Source: Protea cynaroides
Lineage: Eukaryota; Streptophyta; Magnoliopsida; Proteales; Proteaceae
Direction of reading: 5' to 3'
DNA: 64,000 nt
Assembly (NCBI GenBank): GCA_028583415.1
Contig: CM053275.1
Location: 8,743,208 to 8,807,207, forward strand
Shown: positions 28,601-39,544 of the stretch, one piece after another
How positions within the stretch are numbered: position 1 is the first letter of the stretch
Layout of the letters: each line of letters starts with the position of its first letter
Program-made: the position numbers and the translations under genes
Notes under the pieces: model-generated
Told to the model about the DNA's origin: nothing
Seen by the model: only the letters and a program-made list of their open reading frames with translations
Databases searched by the model: none

Positions 28601-31600
28601 TACAGACAAGTGATTTGATTCAAATCAAAGGATTTAAAAGAGTTAGGGGCGGACGTAAGAGGACTCTAGGGGAGGTAGTGAAGAAAGACGTGCATAATTG
28701 GCGCTTTGTTTCAAGTAATGACATCAAACAGGCTGATTGGAGGGCGATAATCCATATAGCCGACCCCATTTAGTTAGGATAAGGCTTTGTTGTTGTTGCT
28801 TCCTTTTTTAATCTCTATTTAATACATGTAAGAGGCGTTAATGAAGAAGAAGCTTTTCAGCTCCATTTACTGGGCATTTCAGACCTTGCTTGGGTGAATT
28901 TCTCAAGTGGCTCAGTGGATCTGGGTGCCTCCTCTGCTGTGGATTGAGTAGACAGTCTGGTGGAATCCAGTAGAAATCAGGTGGATTCCTTATCCTTATT
29001 TCCTGCCACTACATCTGCTGTGGATTGAGTAGACAGTCTGGTGGAATCCTGTAAAAATCAGGTGGATTCCTGATCCTTATTCCTGCCACTACATTCAATA
29101 TCAACTGACCAGGTGAAGAAAGGCGTGCATAGCTTAGGTCTTTTTTCAAGCATTGACATCGAACAGAGCTGATTGGAGGGCAAGAATCCATGTAGCAGAT
29201 CCCATTTAGTTGTTGTTTCTTTTTTAATCTCTATTTAATACATGTAAGAGGCATAGCCTTCCCCACAGTTTTGTTAATAAGAAGCTTCTCAGTTCTATTC
29301 CCTGGGGGGCTTCACTTTTCAGACCTTGCTTGGGTGGATTTCTCAAGTGGCTCAGTGGATCTGGGTGCCTCCTCTGCTGTGGATTGAGTAGACAGTCTGG
29401 TGGAATCCAGTAGAAATCAGGTGGATTCCTGATCCTTATTTCCTGCACTACATTCAATATCAACCGATCAGGTCAGTATTTATTTTTTTATTATGTTCTT
29501 TCTTTAATTCCTGATTTGATACTCTTGAAACCTGCCCATGCTTTAAATATTATAGCTTGGTTTCTGTTTTCTAGTTCTAATTTCATTGATCTGTCTGTTC
29601 TCCTGATTCTGCTGAGCTTCTACTGTTGTTTATCAGCTGATCTAATCTGAGGGTCAATTAGGTGCTTTTCTGAAGCTTATAACTCTGATGTTGATTGGCT
29701 GTTCTTAAATCATCCTATCAACAATAGGATTCTTCAATAGCTGTCAATGTAATCACATTGGGTTGCCGTGACACTTTAATATTGTGATCTTCTAATCTAG
29801 ACCTTTGATCATCATATAGATCAGACGATTCCCTGATACTCTGTTAATTGATATTTTAGATTCTGCTGTGTTTTGAGTTTTGCTTTAAATTTTGTACAGC
29901 TGTTTATCAGCTTAATACTATACCAGCCTGGGACCAGAAGTTGAAGCATATCTGAGTTGTTGCTTCTTCGTTATCAGTTTTCTACTGATTCATGGAATTT
30001 TCCTTCACTGTGATTCTAGTTTTTTAAATAGTTTCTGAATTCCTAAGCTCTAGCTTACTTAGAAGCCCATCGGATTCTGTTGTTTTTATGTGGTTATAAC
30101 ATTTTCGCTCTCTCAAGCTTGAATTTCTAAGTTGATAATTTCACATTTGGTAAAAGCATGCAACTTCACTGTCTTATGTATCTTAAGTGGTTGCTGTATT
30201 TTTCTGTTAGGGCTCTGTTGTATTTCAACTTGTGTTTGAGGTCTTACTGGATTGCTTGGGTATTTTAAATTTCTGAATACTTAGGTGGCTTACTCAGACA
30301 CCCTCTTGACAATTGGTTTACTTCACAGAATTACTTTGTGTCGTTTGGACTTACACTCCACTACCTTATTGCTAACGGTGTTAATTTCAAATTTGGATTG
30401 AAAAAAATACCCTTCTTTTTTCATTGGGTTAGCTCTCATCTTCTTCATCCTCCAACAGCCTAGGCCATGGCGGTTTTGGTTTTGTAGCACCCTTCCCTCC
30501 GCCCAAGAAATCATCGTTAAGCTCATGGATACCAGCTCTTATTGCTGCGATGGAGCCAGTGGTACACATCGTGCTGATTTCTTCCACTATTAATACAATA
30601 ATACATTAACAGCGTGTTGTCACGACCCGCGACCCGCTACATGGATTATCCACCTACATGACCCACAGGACGACACATGGGTTAGTGGATTGGCCCATTA
30701 TCTAGAAACCTCCACATCCTTTGTACATATGGAAACTCTAGAAGTTCCTACATTCTCTAGAATTCTTTTAGAAAGGGGGAGTGGAGACGTCCACTCCCCT
30801 AGAACATTTTTAACCATTAGATTATAGACACTTGTACATAATCTTAGCCATTCATTGTACACAATGGTGCCTATAAATATAGCTAGCCTCATTTGGCCAA
30901 GGCACTTGGCACTCAAGCAATCAAGAGCATTGTAAGAGTTCCCTTGCAATACAAGTTCTCTTTCAAAATTCTCTATTGTGTGCTCTCTTCCTTTGGTAAG
31001 AGTTAGGTTGACTTAGTGCTTCAAGAGCGATTGTGAGCAAATAAGTGCCGCACGGTTGGCTTCGTTACACTAAGGCCGTGACAGTGTGGTTACTTATCGT
31101 GCCAGACCAGGTTTGATGTTGGGCATACCATTGACGTTGGGGTTTGCCCCGTAGGGACCTGAACAGGAGCAGTGATGGATCCAGTGGTTGCCATTGTATC
31201 ACCGGACGTTTCATCAATGCCCTCGTATTAACCACATTGACATTTTGCCCTTTCTTTTTCTTCTTTGTACATCCATTGCCACCGCTGAAATGGTGATGAT
31301 ATGTGGAGTAAAACCCATTCCAGCAGAAACAGAGAGCCATTCACCAAGAGAAGCTAATTGTTGCTTCCTGCCAGTCCCGGGTGGCCGCCCTCTACCTCGC
31401 TTCTAAGTTGGTGCGAGCGACGAAGCTGGAGGAGCATAGGAGGACAAAGGAGACAGCGCCAACGACACTGGGCCATACGGGCCATATTTTCTGAGTTCTA
31501 CTCCTTTTCCTTCGAATAGGTTCGCCTTGTGCCACCCTAGTTGGATTTGGAACACTCACGTTTCCGCTATGAGGTGAAATGGCTGATGAAGGCTCTACTT

Positions 31601-34600
31601 GAAAGGTTGATCCAGCAGAACTGCCATCAATATTTGATTGCATCGGTATGGTTGGACTAGACGATGGACATAAACCAGGCGGCGCATGAAAACCGGTTTG
31701 AGTTCTAGGCCTTGACCCTCCTACTCCTCTATGCTACTACAACATATAATACGACGTCAACCCAGGTAATGCCATGGCTTCTCTCCCATCCTTGCATTTA
31801 CTTATCATTCTTCTCCTCAATCTCCATCATAGAATTAGAGAAGAGCGAAGGATTCGAAAAGATGATCCTCAGAACTCCTCCTCGCATGAAACGAAAGGTG
31901 GATTCAAGCCCTGATGGTGTTATTATAATCGCGTACGGAACCCTTGCAGCTGTTTCTAATCACACTCTTGTGATTTATGAAGACCTCGTGCTAGGATTGT
32001 CTCATGGTCACAACCCTTCTGAGCAGATACATTGACTAAGGGTACTATTGTCTTAAAAAAAATTTGGAATTTCTCCCGTCAGTTTTTAACGTTCGAAACC
32101 TAACGGTATGGCCTACACTGTTATGAAACATTTTTTTAAGGGTAGTCTGTGTAACTTTTGTCAAGAGAGGGTAGTTCTGTGTAGTAAATCAGTTGTCAAG
32201 GGGGTGTCTGAGTAAATTTCCCTTATTTATTCCATTAAGGATCCTGCTCATGGAGGTTGTACTTATTTGTTGTTATAAAGTTCTGTGGTTCAACTCTCTT
32301 TGTAGATGCAACTGTTGAGCAATTAGATTGCTTACTATGGTTGTCTTATATTCTTTCAAGGGCAAAAGGTTCCTTCACAGTCATGGAAAAGGCCTTCCCT
32401 TCTTTTTTTTTTTTTTTTTTTTTCTTTTTAATATGACATGATCAAAAGGGGCCCAAATTTTGTGGACTGGTAGACCTCTAGGTCCCCCGTTCGTACATCA
32501 AGTTTCAAGCCAAACAGAGTTTGCCAAGTGGCAAAATAGATCTTTGAAAAATCCAGGAAATGAGCGAGTGCACAGATCTGGCTGGAGTACACGTGCATAG
32601 GTATACAAAGAGATGCTCTTTTTGCTTCTCATTTATTTTAAGGCACAGATCTGGCTGGATGTGCGTCTGTTTATCTGTGGTTTGGACTCGTGAAGGTCTT
32701 TGCAGCTGTTTGCATACAGAAATGTAGAAAGTGTTGGTTTTGGTGCTTGGTTTTTAATATAATTCTCTTTGGTCTGTTTCAGTGGGACTTAGATTGCTTG
32801 CCTAAACTTGCAGACTGGCAAATTAAAACATAGAGTGATGCATGTGTTGTTTTATGTGCAAGAATAGGTGCCTCTTCAACCTTGGGTTCTTTTATGAAAT
32901 GAGGTTTGCAAACCATTGATGAATGCTACTCTGCTTACTGCGGGAAAAATGAGGCAAATTTTTGTTTACAGTATCTGTTCAGTTGGTTAAGATTTCGCAA
33001 TTGGCAGTGGCTGCCATTTGCTAAAATTTTTGACGAGTGGCTCTATTTTTTCTCCAATGTATTCCTGGATTGAGTGATTCCTTGTGTTGGCTTAGGTTTG
33101 TTTCCCCTTGCCACCCTGGGATGTATGGGTGCGTGAAAACTGAATATGGTATCCTACCTTTGTATCATAATTTTTGAAAGGTGCCTGGAAATTTTCTTCC
33201 TGCATGCATGACTCAAAGATCATGACATAACTCGTGGTCTTATCGTACAGGGAATTGCTTTTCGAACCTAGAAGGGGGCTTTCCTAGAGTTTTTTCTGCT
33301 ACCATTTGGTTGGCTTGTCATGATCCTCCCTGAGATGCTTGTGCTTGTTCTGAAAACGTTTTTTGTCTTAGATGGTGTCTTTACATTTTTTTACCGCCTC
33401 AAATAGCTTCCTCCGTTTGGTTCAACTTCAAGGACATTTTCATCAAACATTGTATGAGAGGGGGGAAGTTCAAAACCCATGTCTGGCTTGGCATTATTGG
33501 GCATCTACATCTGGTTTAATTTAGATCTTGCGTTTGTTCTTTGATTTACTTATTTTTGTTTCAAATTTTTTGTGGTGTGTGCGCTATTGTATTGTTGTTT
33601 GTACCCAGTATCGTGATACTAAGGGAACATTAGACTTTTAAGTTAGGGTAATCAGGTATTTGACTGTTGCTTTGGAATGTGTTGTATTCAACTCATTCTG
33701 TTTGATATTTGTCTGCTAAATTGCTGCAGATATATTCATGGTTACGAATATTGCTGTTTGCTCTATGTTGGTGTGAGTGTAACCAATCTTTTCCCCTATT
33801 TTCATAATGGCAGCTGCATTCTATTCCAAATATGTGTTTCAATTGAAGGAAAAAGGGTTTTGAACAATGTACTTGAGAATTAGTCTTTGGTTATATCTGT
33901 CAAGTAAACTTGCATCCTTATCCTTTAGATAGTAAGCTGAGGCATTGTTCAATAATATTGTACTAGAACTTCTTCCCATTATATGACATCTCTGAAATTT
34001 TTGGTTGGTGTGTGATTTTTGGTTTTGCATTATAAAATTAAACTGCGGACTTCTTCTAAAGAGTATTTTGAGTTTATCAGGGGAAAAAAAGTTGTTGGCA
34101 AATGGCAACCATTTTAGAACATGATGATGTGCATTTTGCTTGTGATCTTTAAGGTGTTACATGGGGAGTAATTATCCTTCAGCATAATCAGCAGTGTCAC
34201 TTTTTATAAATTTTGTTTGGCGAGTGTAACATGGAATAGAGAATGAACTGTTTTAGGCTGCAGTGGAACAGTTTAATGGTCTGACTGTCCTGTCTGAATG
34301 GTCAAACTATAAAGCAATAACTCATGATTAAAAGAATGGTATCCGTAAGACATACAGGTTGTATGTAAGTTACAATTAGGCTTGTGGGTGTTATTTTCAT
34401 CCATTGGTGGTTGTCAATTTCACAAAGTGCCGTATTACTTGGCTTATTTGATTTTTGGGTTTGTTCCCTATTCTGATCTTTGGTTTGACCCAGATATGAT
34501 AATTTGATCTCCAGTCTGATTACATGGTTTGATGATTGAGCTGGATGCTCTTGAGCATTCTTTGACTTGGTCAATGGTATTGTGCAGAAAGTGGTTCTAA

Positions 34601-37600
34601 TAATTGGTAGTTCGTACGACTAGAATTAGGGCCATTGATGGTTCTGGTCGTTGTATATCCACTGTCTGGTACATTAAATCTGATTGCTCTTTGATGGGTT
34701 GTCAATAATATTTATGTTAGTTCTGTGCTGCTTTAAGAGCCGTTATATTGCTTTTGGGGGGTTGTGTGACTAATTATTCTTTTGTACAGGTTCCCCCCTT
34801 TCACCTTTTTTGTTTTCTCATTTTTGAAGCCATGCTGCTTCTGTAATCGGAAGTGTTATCATATTAGGAAATGTATGTGTCTATAAATTATAAAGGAGAA
34901 TTGCTAATTATGCTGTTAGATAACTTAATAGGCCTACACTTTCCTTCTACAAGTTGTGAATGTGAGTTTACATGGTTCCCTTTTTAAGGTGCCTTGTTGT
35001 TAGGATTCTGTTATATTTCTTCTTATTTGCATGCTGATTTCATGTTGAAATTACTTGTGGAGGGTAAATTTTTTTAATTCTTTGGATATGCATATACCTA
35101 TTCAAGGGTTGATGAAACTATGTGACTATCTTAGCTGCTGGCGTTGAAGTTTTGGGTCTATATTTGATACCTTAGTCATCATCCTCAGTTCCTTGTATTC
35201 CTTGGTGTAGATTTTTAAACTTGGTAGGTTATTGTAGTGATTTTAGAGTTAAGAGGGCTGAATTATGCACATTGTGTGTGAAACTACAGGACATCTAAAG
35301 ATTTTCCAGATATGCATGGTCTTATAATGCATGCGTTCAACTCACAGAATTCTGACTTGCATGTGGATCACCTAGGCTTGCACAAGGCCTTATGTATTCT
35401 AATGGGGTGGAACTATGCAAAACCTCCTGAAAACTCAAAGGCTTACCAGTTATTATCTGCTGATGAAGCAGCAGCTAGCATGGATGATCTGATTATGTGG
35501 CCACCTACAGTGATCATACAAAATACAAATTCTGAAAAGGGAAATAAAGCAATGGAGAATAAGCTTAGAGGTATAATCCCTTCCTTTTATGCTGCTTTAT
35601 TTTCTTAGAATGTCCTTGAGATGAACAGCGTTGTGGTCGTGGAAAACTGGAAATTATGTTATGTTTCAGTTTGAAGTTAGTGATTTCATATCCTCAGTCT
35701 AAAGTGTTTAGATATTTCTCTTTTTAAATAGTGCTAAATCCGTTTGCCCATACAGCAACAAATTATTATGTTTGCAGCATTCATTTGTCACCCATAAGTT
35801 AGCGCAGAGATTTCAGTTACTTATGCTCTGTTCTGGTGTAGCTACTTAATGGATGTGTTAGATTTTTAGTCTGCTGCAATTTTACGTAGATTTTGGTTGC
35901 TGCTTATTGAGAGTTTTTGGTGATTGTATTTTGAGAGGATTGAAACTTATGTTTTTGTGAATTTTATGTGAATTGAATCTGCCCTGGCATTACAATATTA
36001 TGGATAGTTTCTTTTAGGCAAGGATTAAGGAATCGCTTATCTATAGCATATCAGTCAAGCACTTCTAAGAGACATATCGTATTGTAGATACACTGGATAC
36101 GCTAGAATACGGGCAAGATATGCACGGGAGTGCTTAAAACACTGTAAATAAGCAACACTAATCAGCTCATTCATGCTAAAAAACAGAGCTTTCGTATATT
36201 TGGTGGAAACGTGCCGAGTTGCAGGTATTTACCTCATTTCTTTAGCTTTTTCTTCACTTATTGATTGCAGGGAGAGTGTTGATCTTATTAAAGGTTTGTT
36301 GTTTGATATCAAGTTGTTTTTCGATGGCAAATCAAATCCCCAAGTTGAAGAAACTCGAAAGGGTGAGATTCTTTGTTGCTTTGAACGCCCACTTCTCCTT
36401 ATTCCGCTCAGTGAAAGAACCAGAAAGTTGAAACTGAAGAAATGGCAGGCGTATCAAGGAGTACCGATTAGTGTTGACACTTGAAGTGGGTTATCGACAT
36501 GTATCGACCACGTACAGATTTTTAAAATGCTGCCAAACTTTTCAACTGAATTAATTCGTATCGAACTGTATCGAGGTCTGTTGACCCGTAATGGTCCAAC
36601 ACAGTCTATACGCCTCAAACTCGATGCCAGACTTTACTAGAAATAAGAGATATGTGTTGGGGGTGTATCGTATCGACCCTATCGATACTGATACATATCG
36701 TCTGATACGGGCCGATACAATACTTAGAACCTTGCTTTTAGGTGCTTGTTTGCTAGGGTCTTAGTTTTGTATTATCTAGTTTGTTTAGTTCAATTTCTAG
36801 TTCTCCTCTTGACCAGTTATAATGACTGCTTGTTAATTGCCAATTTATATTAAAAGAATTTAGTGGTGTCATGAACTACGTTCTAGAAAAGGAATGATTT
36901 ATGGTTGCAAAATTACTTGTCAGTAGGAGAAATGAAGTTGGGGTCACAATCAATTCGATAAGGATTGACGAACAATATGAGTAATGATTTGAGCGAAATT
37001 CCCCAGTTCTCTTCTGTTTTTTTGAATAGGCCAGGATTTTGGGAGGGTGGATTGTATGTGTTTATTTGGAATTTGTTTTTGCATTTCATCTGCTATTGTG
37101 TAGGTGTGTGTCTAGTTAATTAGACGGGTTTTATGTGTAGAACCACTTGAGGTATTATTGTACTTTTTATGCAAACTAGGGTTGAGGAAACCCAGATTTA
37201 TATCAGTAAATTCTATTCCAGTACCTATTTTAAAAAGTTGTTTGCTAAAGGCCTATCCAAAGAAGAAAAGAGAAATTTTCCAAATTAATTTTCAGTATAT
37301 ACACCAACTGCTTATTAGTAAAATACATGTTCATAATTATTTACCAAAATTGTAGGAAATTCCAGGAATTAAAATTAGCATCCAAACTTGATGAAACTTT
37401 TAGGATGTGATTTGGTGTTTTGATGATCTTTTACCTAATTGATCACAACTTCTGTATTTATTATCGCCTTCATTGCTGCGCGTCCTGTAGATGCTGATGG
37501 TATTTGTGAACCTATTTCAGCCTTTCAGGGTCTCTACTTTACGGAAACAATATTATCTCTGGTGCCATTATTCCTATTTTTGCAGCTATAGGATTGCATT

Positions 37601-39544
37601 TTTACCTGATATAGGAAACAGCATCCGTTGATGAATGGTTCTACAATGGCGGACCTGATGAACTGAAGTTGATAATTGTAGGCCCTGTTGAATTAAAATA
37701 TTGATTGAAAAATCACAAGTTCTTGAAAAGCCCGTCGTAAGGAATCTTAAAGACTTCCAATGGGAATTGAATTTCAAATCCAGTCAAAAAAATTTCCTGC
37801 AATTCACCCCCAAACCAGCTCTATTTTGAGTCGTTTTTTAAGCAGGATTTATTCTACAGAGTTTTAAAAATTAAAGAACCAGACTCAAGCTTCCCTATAT
37901 TCTTGCTTTTAATGCCACAAGTATTGCCTGTTGAAATCTTCCGTATTCAAGTTTTAATGCCACAATTACTGCCTCTGGAAATCTGAGAGAATATTTGTGG
38001 AAGTCTCAACAATAACCAGTGGAAGAATGGGGATGCCTACTTAATCTTACCTGAAGATGAATAACTCCACTGTAAAGCTAAACCATGGCAGCAAGTTCCT
38101 CACCAGGGTTTCTGTAATAAATCTCAAGCCAGAAACTTTTGTAGCTCCTGAGATGGTAGAAAAAAGGTTGTTTAGCCAAACAGGAATCTGAAAAGTCCTC
38201 TGAACTTGCATAGGAATAGAGAAAAATAATAAGAACAACAACTACTTGCATAAGAGGGAGACACTTCAATTGTGTGTTAAGTCCCTACAGATGTGAAAGG
38301 TTTTCTTTATTTGGGTGTTCTATAATTCTATGTTTGTTGTCCCATTGAATTCTGTCCCTATTGAACGATAGGATTGTGCTAATAGAAAGTTCACTATATA
38401 GTACATCCAATTTAATGATTTGTATTAACTTGGACCTGGTCTCTATTATGTATTACTGGTTATAGGCTCTATAGATTGTACATCTGCTTCTTTATTTTGT
38501 GGTATTGACTTTTAAACTCTAAAATTTTTTCTGTCTGTCGCTCATTCCACCAACAAAGCTGAAAATCCAGCCTATGTATAAACCTCTCGCTCTCATATTT
38601 TAGCCAGCATGTTGGAGCATTCCTTTGTTGTGTTTTTCTGATTGGCTTGTATTTACTGTTTAGTGTTGAGCATGCCTCTTTTCTTTCCTTTCTGATGACT
38701 TTAAGTGATTTTTTTTAACTTATGGCATATAATTTGCTCTAATCCAGAGGTAATGCATTTGATGCTCATGTCATCATATTATTTAGTGGTCTCAGATATC
38801 AAGCTGTCGTCATAGACATATTCATATGCTTGGTTTGTGGTTGAATTCAGTATGAATAGTTTCTTGAACTTTAGCCCCGAACTTTAGCCAGGGGCTCTGT
38901 TCTTTTAGGGAAACATAAATCCTTTTGCTCAAACATCTCTCTTGCTTTTTCCTAAGAGAATAGTTAATTTTGAGTAGTTTCTGATTGTGGAGGATTGTTT
39001 TCACAATTGGAATTCTTCTTATAAAAAACCATAGCTGTCATTGCTTCACTAGCGGCATGCCAACCCTTGGTGATGATGCCCTTTTTTTTTGGTGGTGGTA
39101 TGTTTTTCAAAGTGAATATCACTTCCTGAAATGCTGTAATTAATCTTTAACAAATACTTCTGGTTCTATCTTTCTTCATGGCTTCTAGATCTTGGTTTTG
39201 GCGGTGGGAAGGTGAAGTCCTTGTATGGAAAGGATGGTCATCTAGGCATTACTTTGGTGAAATATGCCGCTGATCAGTCAGGCCTCAAGGAAGCCATTCG
39301 ATTGGCGGAATTCTTTGAGAGGGATAACCATGGTCGTCAAGGCTGGGCTCGTGCACAATCTTCACAATCAGGCAAGGATGATGAAAACAATCCAAACCTG
39401 GTGAAGGTGGATGGGAGGACAGGGGAGAGGAAGAGAATCTTTTATGGATATTTAGGAACCGCATTTGATCTGGACATAGTTGACTTTGAGACGAGGAAGA
39501 AAGCTGTGATAGAGAGCAGAAGTGAATTCAAGCCACCGAATTAA
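22677..39544 (+). CDS. zf-XS and XS domain protein (571 aa, three exons)
   Basis: Exons 22677-23755, 35290-35570 and 39189-39544 join in frame at GT-AG sites. Residues 1-350 are low-complexity, Ser-, Gly- and Pro-rich, with basic/acidic patches (GKRKYGDENERDGRE near 230), suggesting a nuclear RNA-linked protein. A zf-XS finger begins LQCVACGR (C355, C358) at the end of exon 1 and continues FPDMHGLIMHAFNSQ in exon 2. The XS domain follows: DLIMWPPTVIIQNT, GHLGITLVKYAAD, FFERDNHGRQGWARAQ, then RIFYGYLGTAFDLD. XS domains, as in SGS3, bind double-stranded RNA with 5' overhangs (family knowledge). No XH domain is present. Start could be 22677 or the in-frame ATG at 22695. It resembles Arabidopsis At3g22430 from memory; precise function is not established here. 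Confidence 0.92.
25330..25565. repeat. CGGTTTCGG/CCGAAAC word-rich repeat
   Basis: Dense in TCGGTTTCGG, GAAACC and CCGAAACCGG, i.e. one short word and its reverse complement repeated. It looks like the other word-rich MITE-like units in this window but has no clear terminal repeats or target duplication. Confidence 0.5.
26680..26925 (+). repeat. Two-copy tandem repeat, about 127 bp
   Basis: A block running from 'GTTGGTTCACTTAAAT' through 'ATATATAAAT' and 'CTGTTTTATT' appears twice in direct orientation. The second copy has a TTTA microsatellite expansion. Confidence 0.75.
27235..27412 (+). mobile_element. LINE reverse transcriptase fragment, 5' piece
   Basis: Reads DVSQRIKIGCMKWRCVW, then IPLKLKEKFYR and MIYGAKCWA, with in-frame stops. 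This corresponds to the C-terminal half of a plant LINE reverse transcriptase. It stops abruptly at 27412 where plastid-like DNA begins, and the continuation is found at about 28385. Confidence 0.75.
27413..28060 (-). other. Plastid-derived mosaic insertion (NUPT) with rpoC2 and rps4 pieces
   Basis: 27413-27457 on the minus strand reads RGLMSDPQGQMIDLP, a highly conserved plastid RNA polymerase rpoC2 segment. 27938-28016 on the minus strand reads as plastid rps4 (FRLSMASSIPEARQL, then HILVNGRI) with a stop at one histidine-region codon. In a plastome these genes are far apart, so the insertion is a shuffled mosaic. The intervening 27458-27937 has an open minus frame (VSFIETTSVIGASVDKK...) whose source I do not recognise; it may be further organelle DNA. 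Confidence 0.65.
28385..28798 (+). mobile_element. LINE 3' end (pseudogene)
   Basis: Reads KKHHIYKFSVIEMRMLRWM, CGKTKKDKVRNDYIRVNLG, then LRWYDHVQRRS and ADWRAIIHIADPI, the typical C-terminus of plant LINE reverse transcriptases, ending at a GTTGTTGTTGC tail. An in-frame stop interrupts it. It is the continuation of the fragment ending at 27412, now separated by nearly 1 kb. Confidence 0.8.
28678..29472 (+). repeat. Tandem duplication, period about 435 bp, including a LINE 3' end
   Basis: Unit 1 (28678 to about 29112) and unit 2 (29113 to 29472) both begin GTGAAGAAAG, pass 'GCTGATTGGAGGGC', 'CCCATTTAGTTG', 'AATCTCTATTTAATACATG', 'CAGACCTTGCTTGGGTG' and 'GTAGACAGTCTGGTGGAATC', and end TCAATATCAAC. 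Unit 1 has an extra internal copy of the 'GCTGTGGATTGAGTAGACAG' block. Confidence 0.85.
30618..31083 (+). mobile_element. Solo LTR, 466 bp
   Basis: Begins TGTCACGACC and ends GGCCGTGACA, with the TG...CA termini of an LTR and short inverted ends. A TATA-like CTATAAATATAGC lies at 30871. It is flanked by GTGT on both sides (30614-30617 and 31084-31087), consistent with a 4 bp target duplication. There are no internal domains or second LTR, so it is a recombined solo LTR. It sits inside the Pack-MULE-like element. Confidence 0.8.
31100..31700 (-). pseudogene. AT-hook nuclear-localised (AHL) gene fragment
   Basis: Minus-strand reading gives PMQSNIDGSSAGSTFQVEPS, VPNPTRVAQGEPIRRKRSR, then after a frameshift RKYGPYGPVSLALSP, a stop, KRGRGRPPGTGRKQQLASLG and EWLSVSAGMGFTPHIITIS. 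These are the two AT-hooks and the start of the PPC/DUF296 domain of plant AHL proteins, which bind AT-rich DNA. The PPC domain is not continued recognisably. One frameshift and one stop make it non-functional. Sequence left of the solo LTR (30420-30617) may belong to the same captured piece. Confidence 0.82.
31862..32035 (+). pseudogene. MAD1 (spindle checkpoint) exon 1 fragment
   Basis: Reads MILRTPPRMKRKVDSSPDG then HTLVIYEDLVLG and GHNPSEQ before diverging to a stop. Plant MAD1 starts in this way (MILRTPP..KR..., LVIYEDP, then SEDHMLCTYQCRQMV), recalled from the family. The conserved LCTYQCRQMV and the long coiled coil are absent. It lies head-to-head with the AHL fragment inside the same terminal repeats. 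Confidence 0.65.
36019..36734 (-). mobile_element. hAT-type MITE of the GTATCGATAC family, copy 3, with 8 bp target duplication
   Basis: Flanked by a perfect 8 bp direct repeat CTTTTAGG (36011-36018 and 36735-36742). Ends are CAAGGATTAAG on the left and, inverted, CAAGGTTCTAAG on the right. Eight-base duplications and CA-starting ends are hallmarks of hAT elements. The subterminal regions are crowded with CGATAC/GTATCG words; the middle has no transposase. Relative to copies 1 and 2 it is inverted. It lies in intron 2 of the XS gene. Confidence 0.85.

Larger units (their letters stand above)
30284..32222. mobile_element. Pack-MULE-like element carrying AHL and MAD1 gene fragments
   Basis: Left terminus near 30289 (TTACTCAGACACCC...) and the reverse complement of the right terminus near 32215 share about 50 bp with roughly 43 matches, including TTACTCAGACACC and GATTTACTACACAGAA/GGTTTACTTCACAGAA. 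Long terminal inverted repeats of this style mark plant Mutator-like elements. Between them are a minus-strand AT-hook protein fragment and a plus-strand MAD1 exon 1 fragment, no transposase, and a later solo LTR. A 9 bp target duplication is not clear, so class assignment is inference. Confidence 0.7.
23756..35289 (+). other. 11.5 kb first intron of the XS gene
   Basis: Joins CGR in exon 1 to TSKDFPDMHG in exon 2 with a split AGG codon, a normal adjacency in this family. It holds the split LINE, plastid mosaic, tandem duplication, Pack-MULE-like element and other repeats listed separately. The stretches 23756-25320 and 32300-35289 show no gene and no bounded element, only AT-rich and T-rich sequence, including poly-T near 32402-32422. 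Confidence 0.85.

Noticed and set aside
30771..30890. Possible independent promoter and small gene
   Set aside because: The TATA box belongs to the solo LTR; no coding sequence follows.
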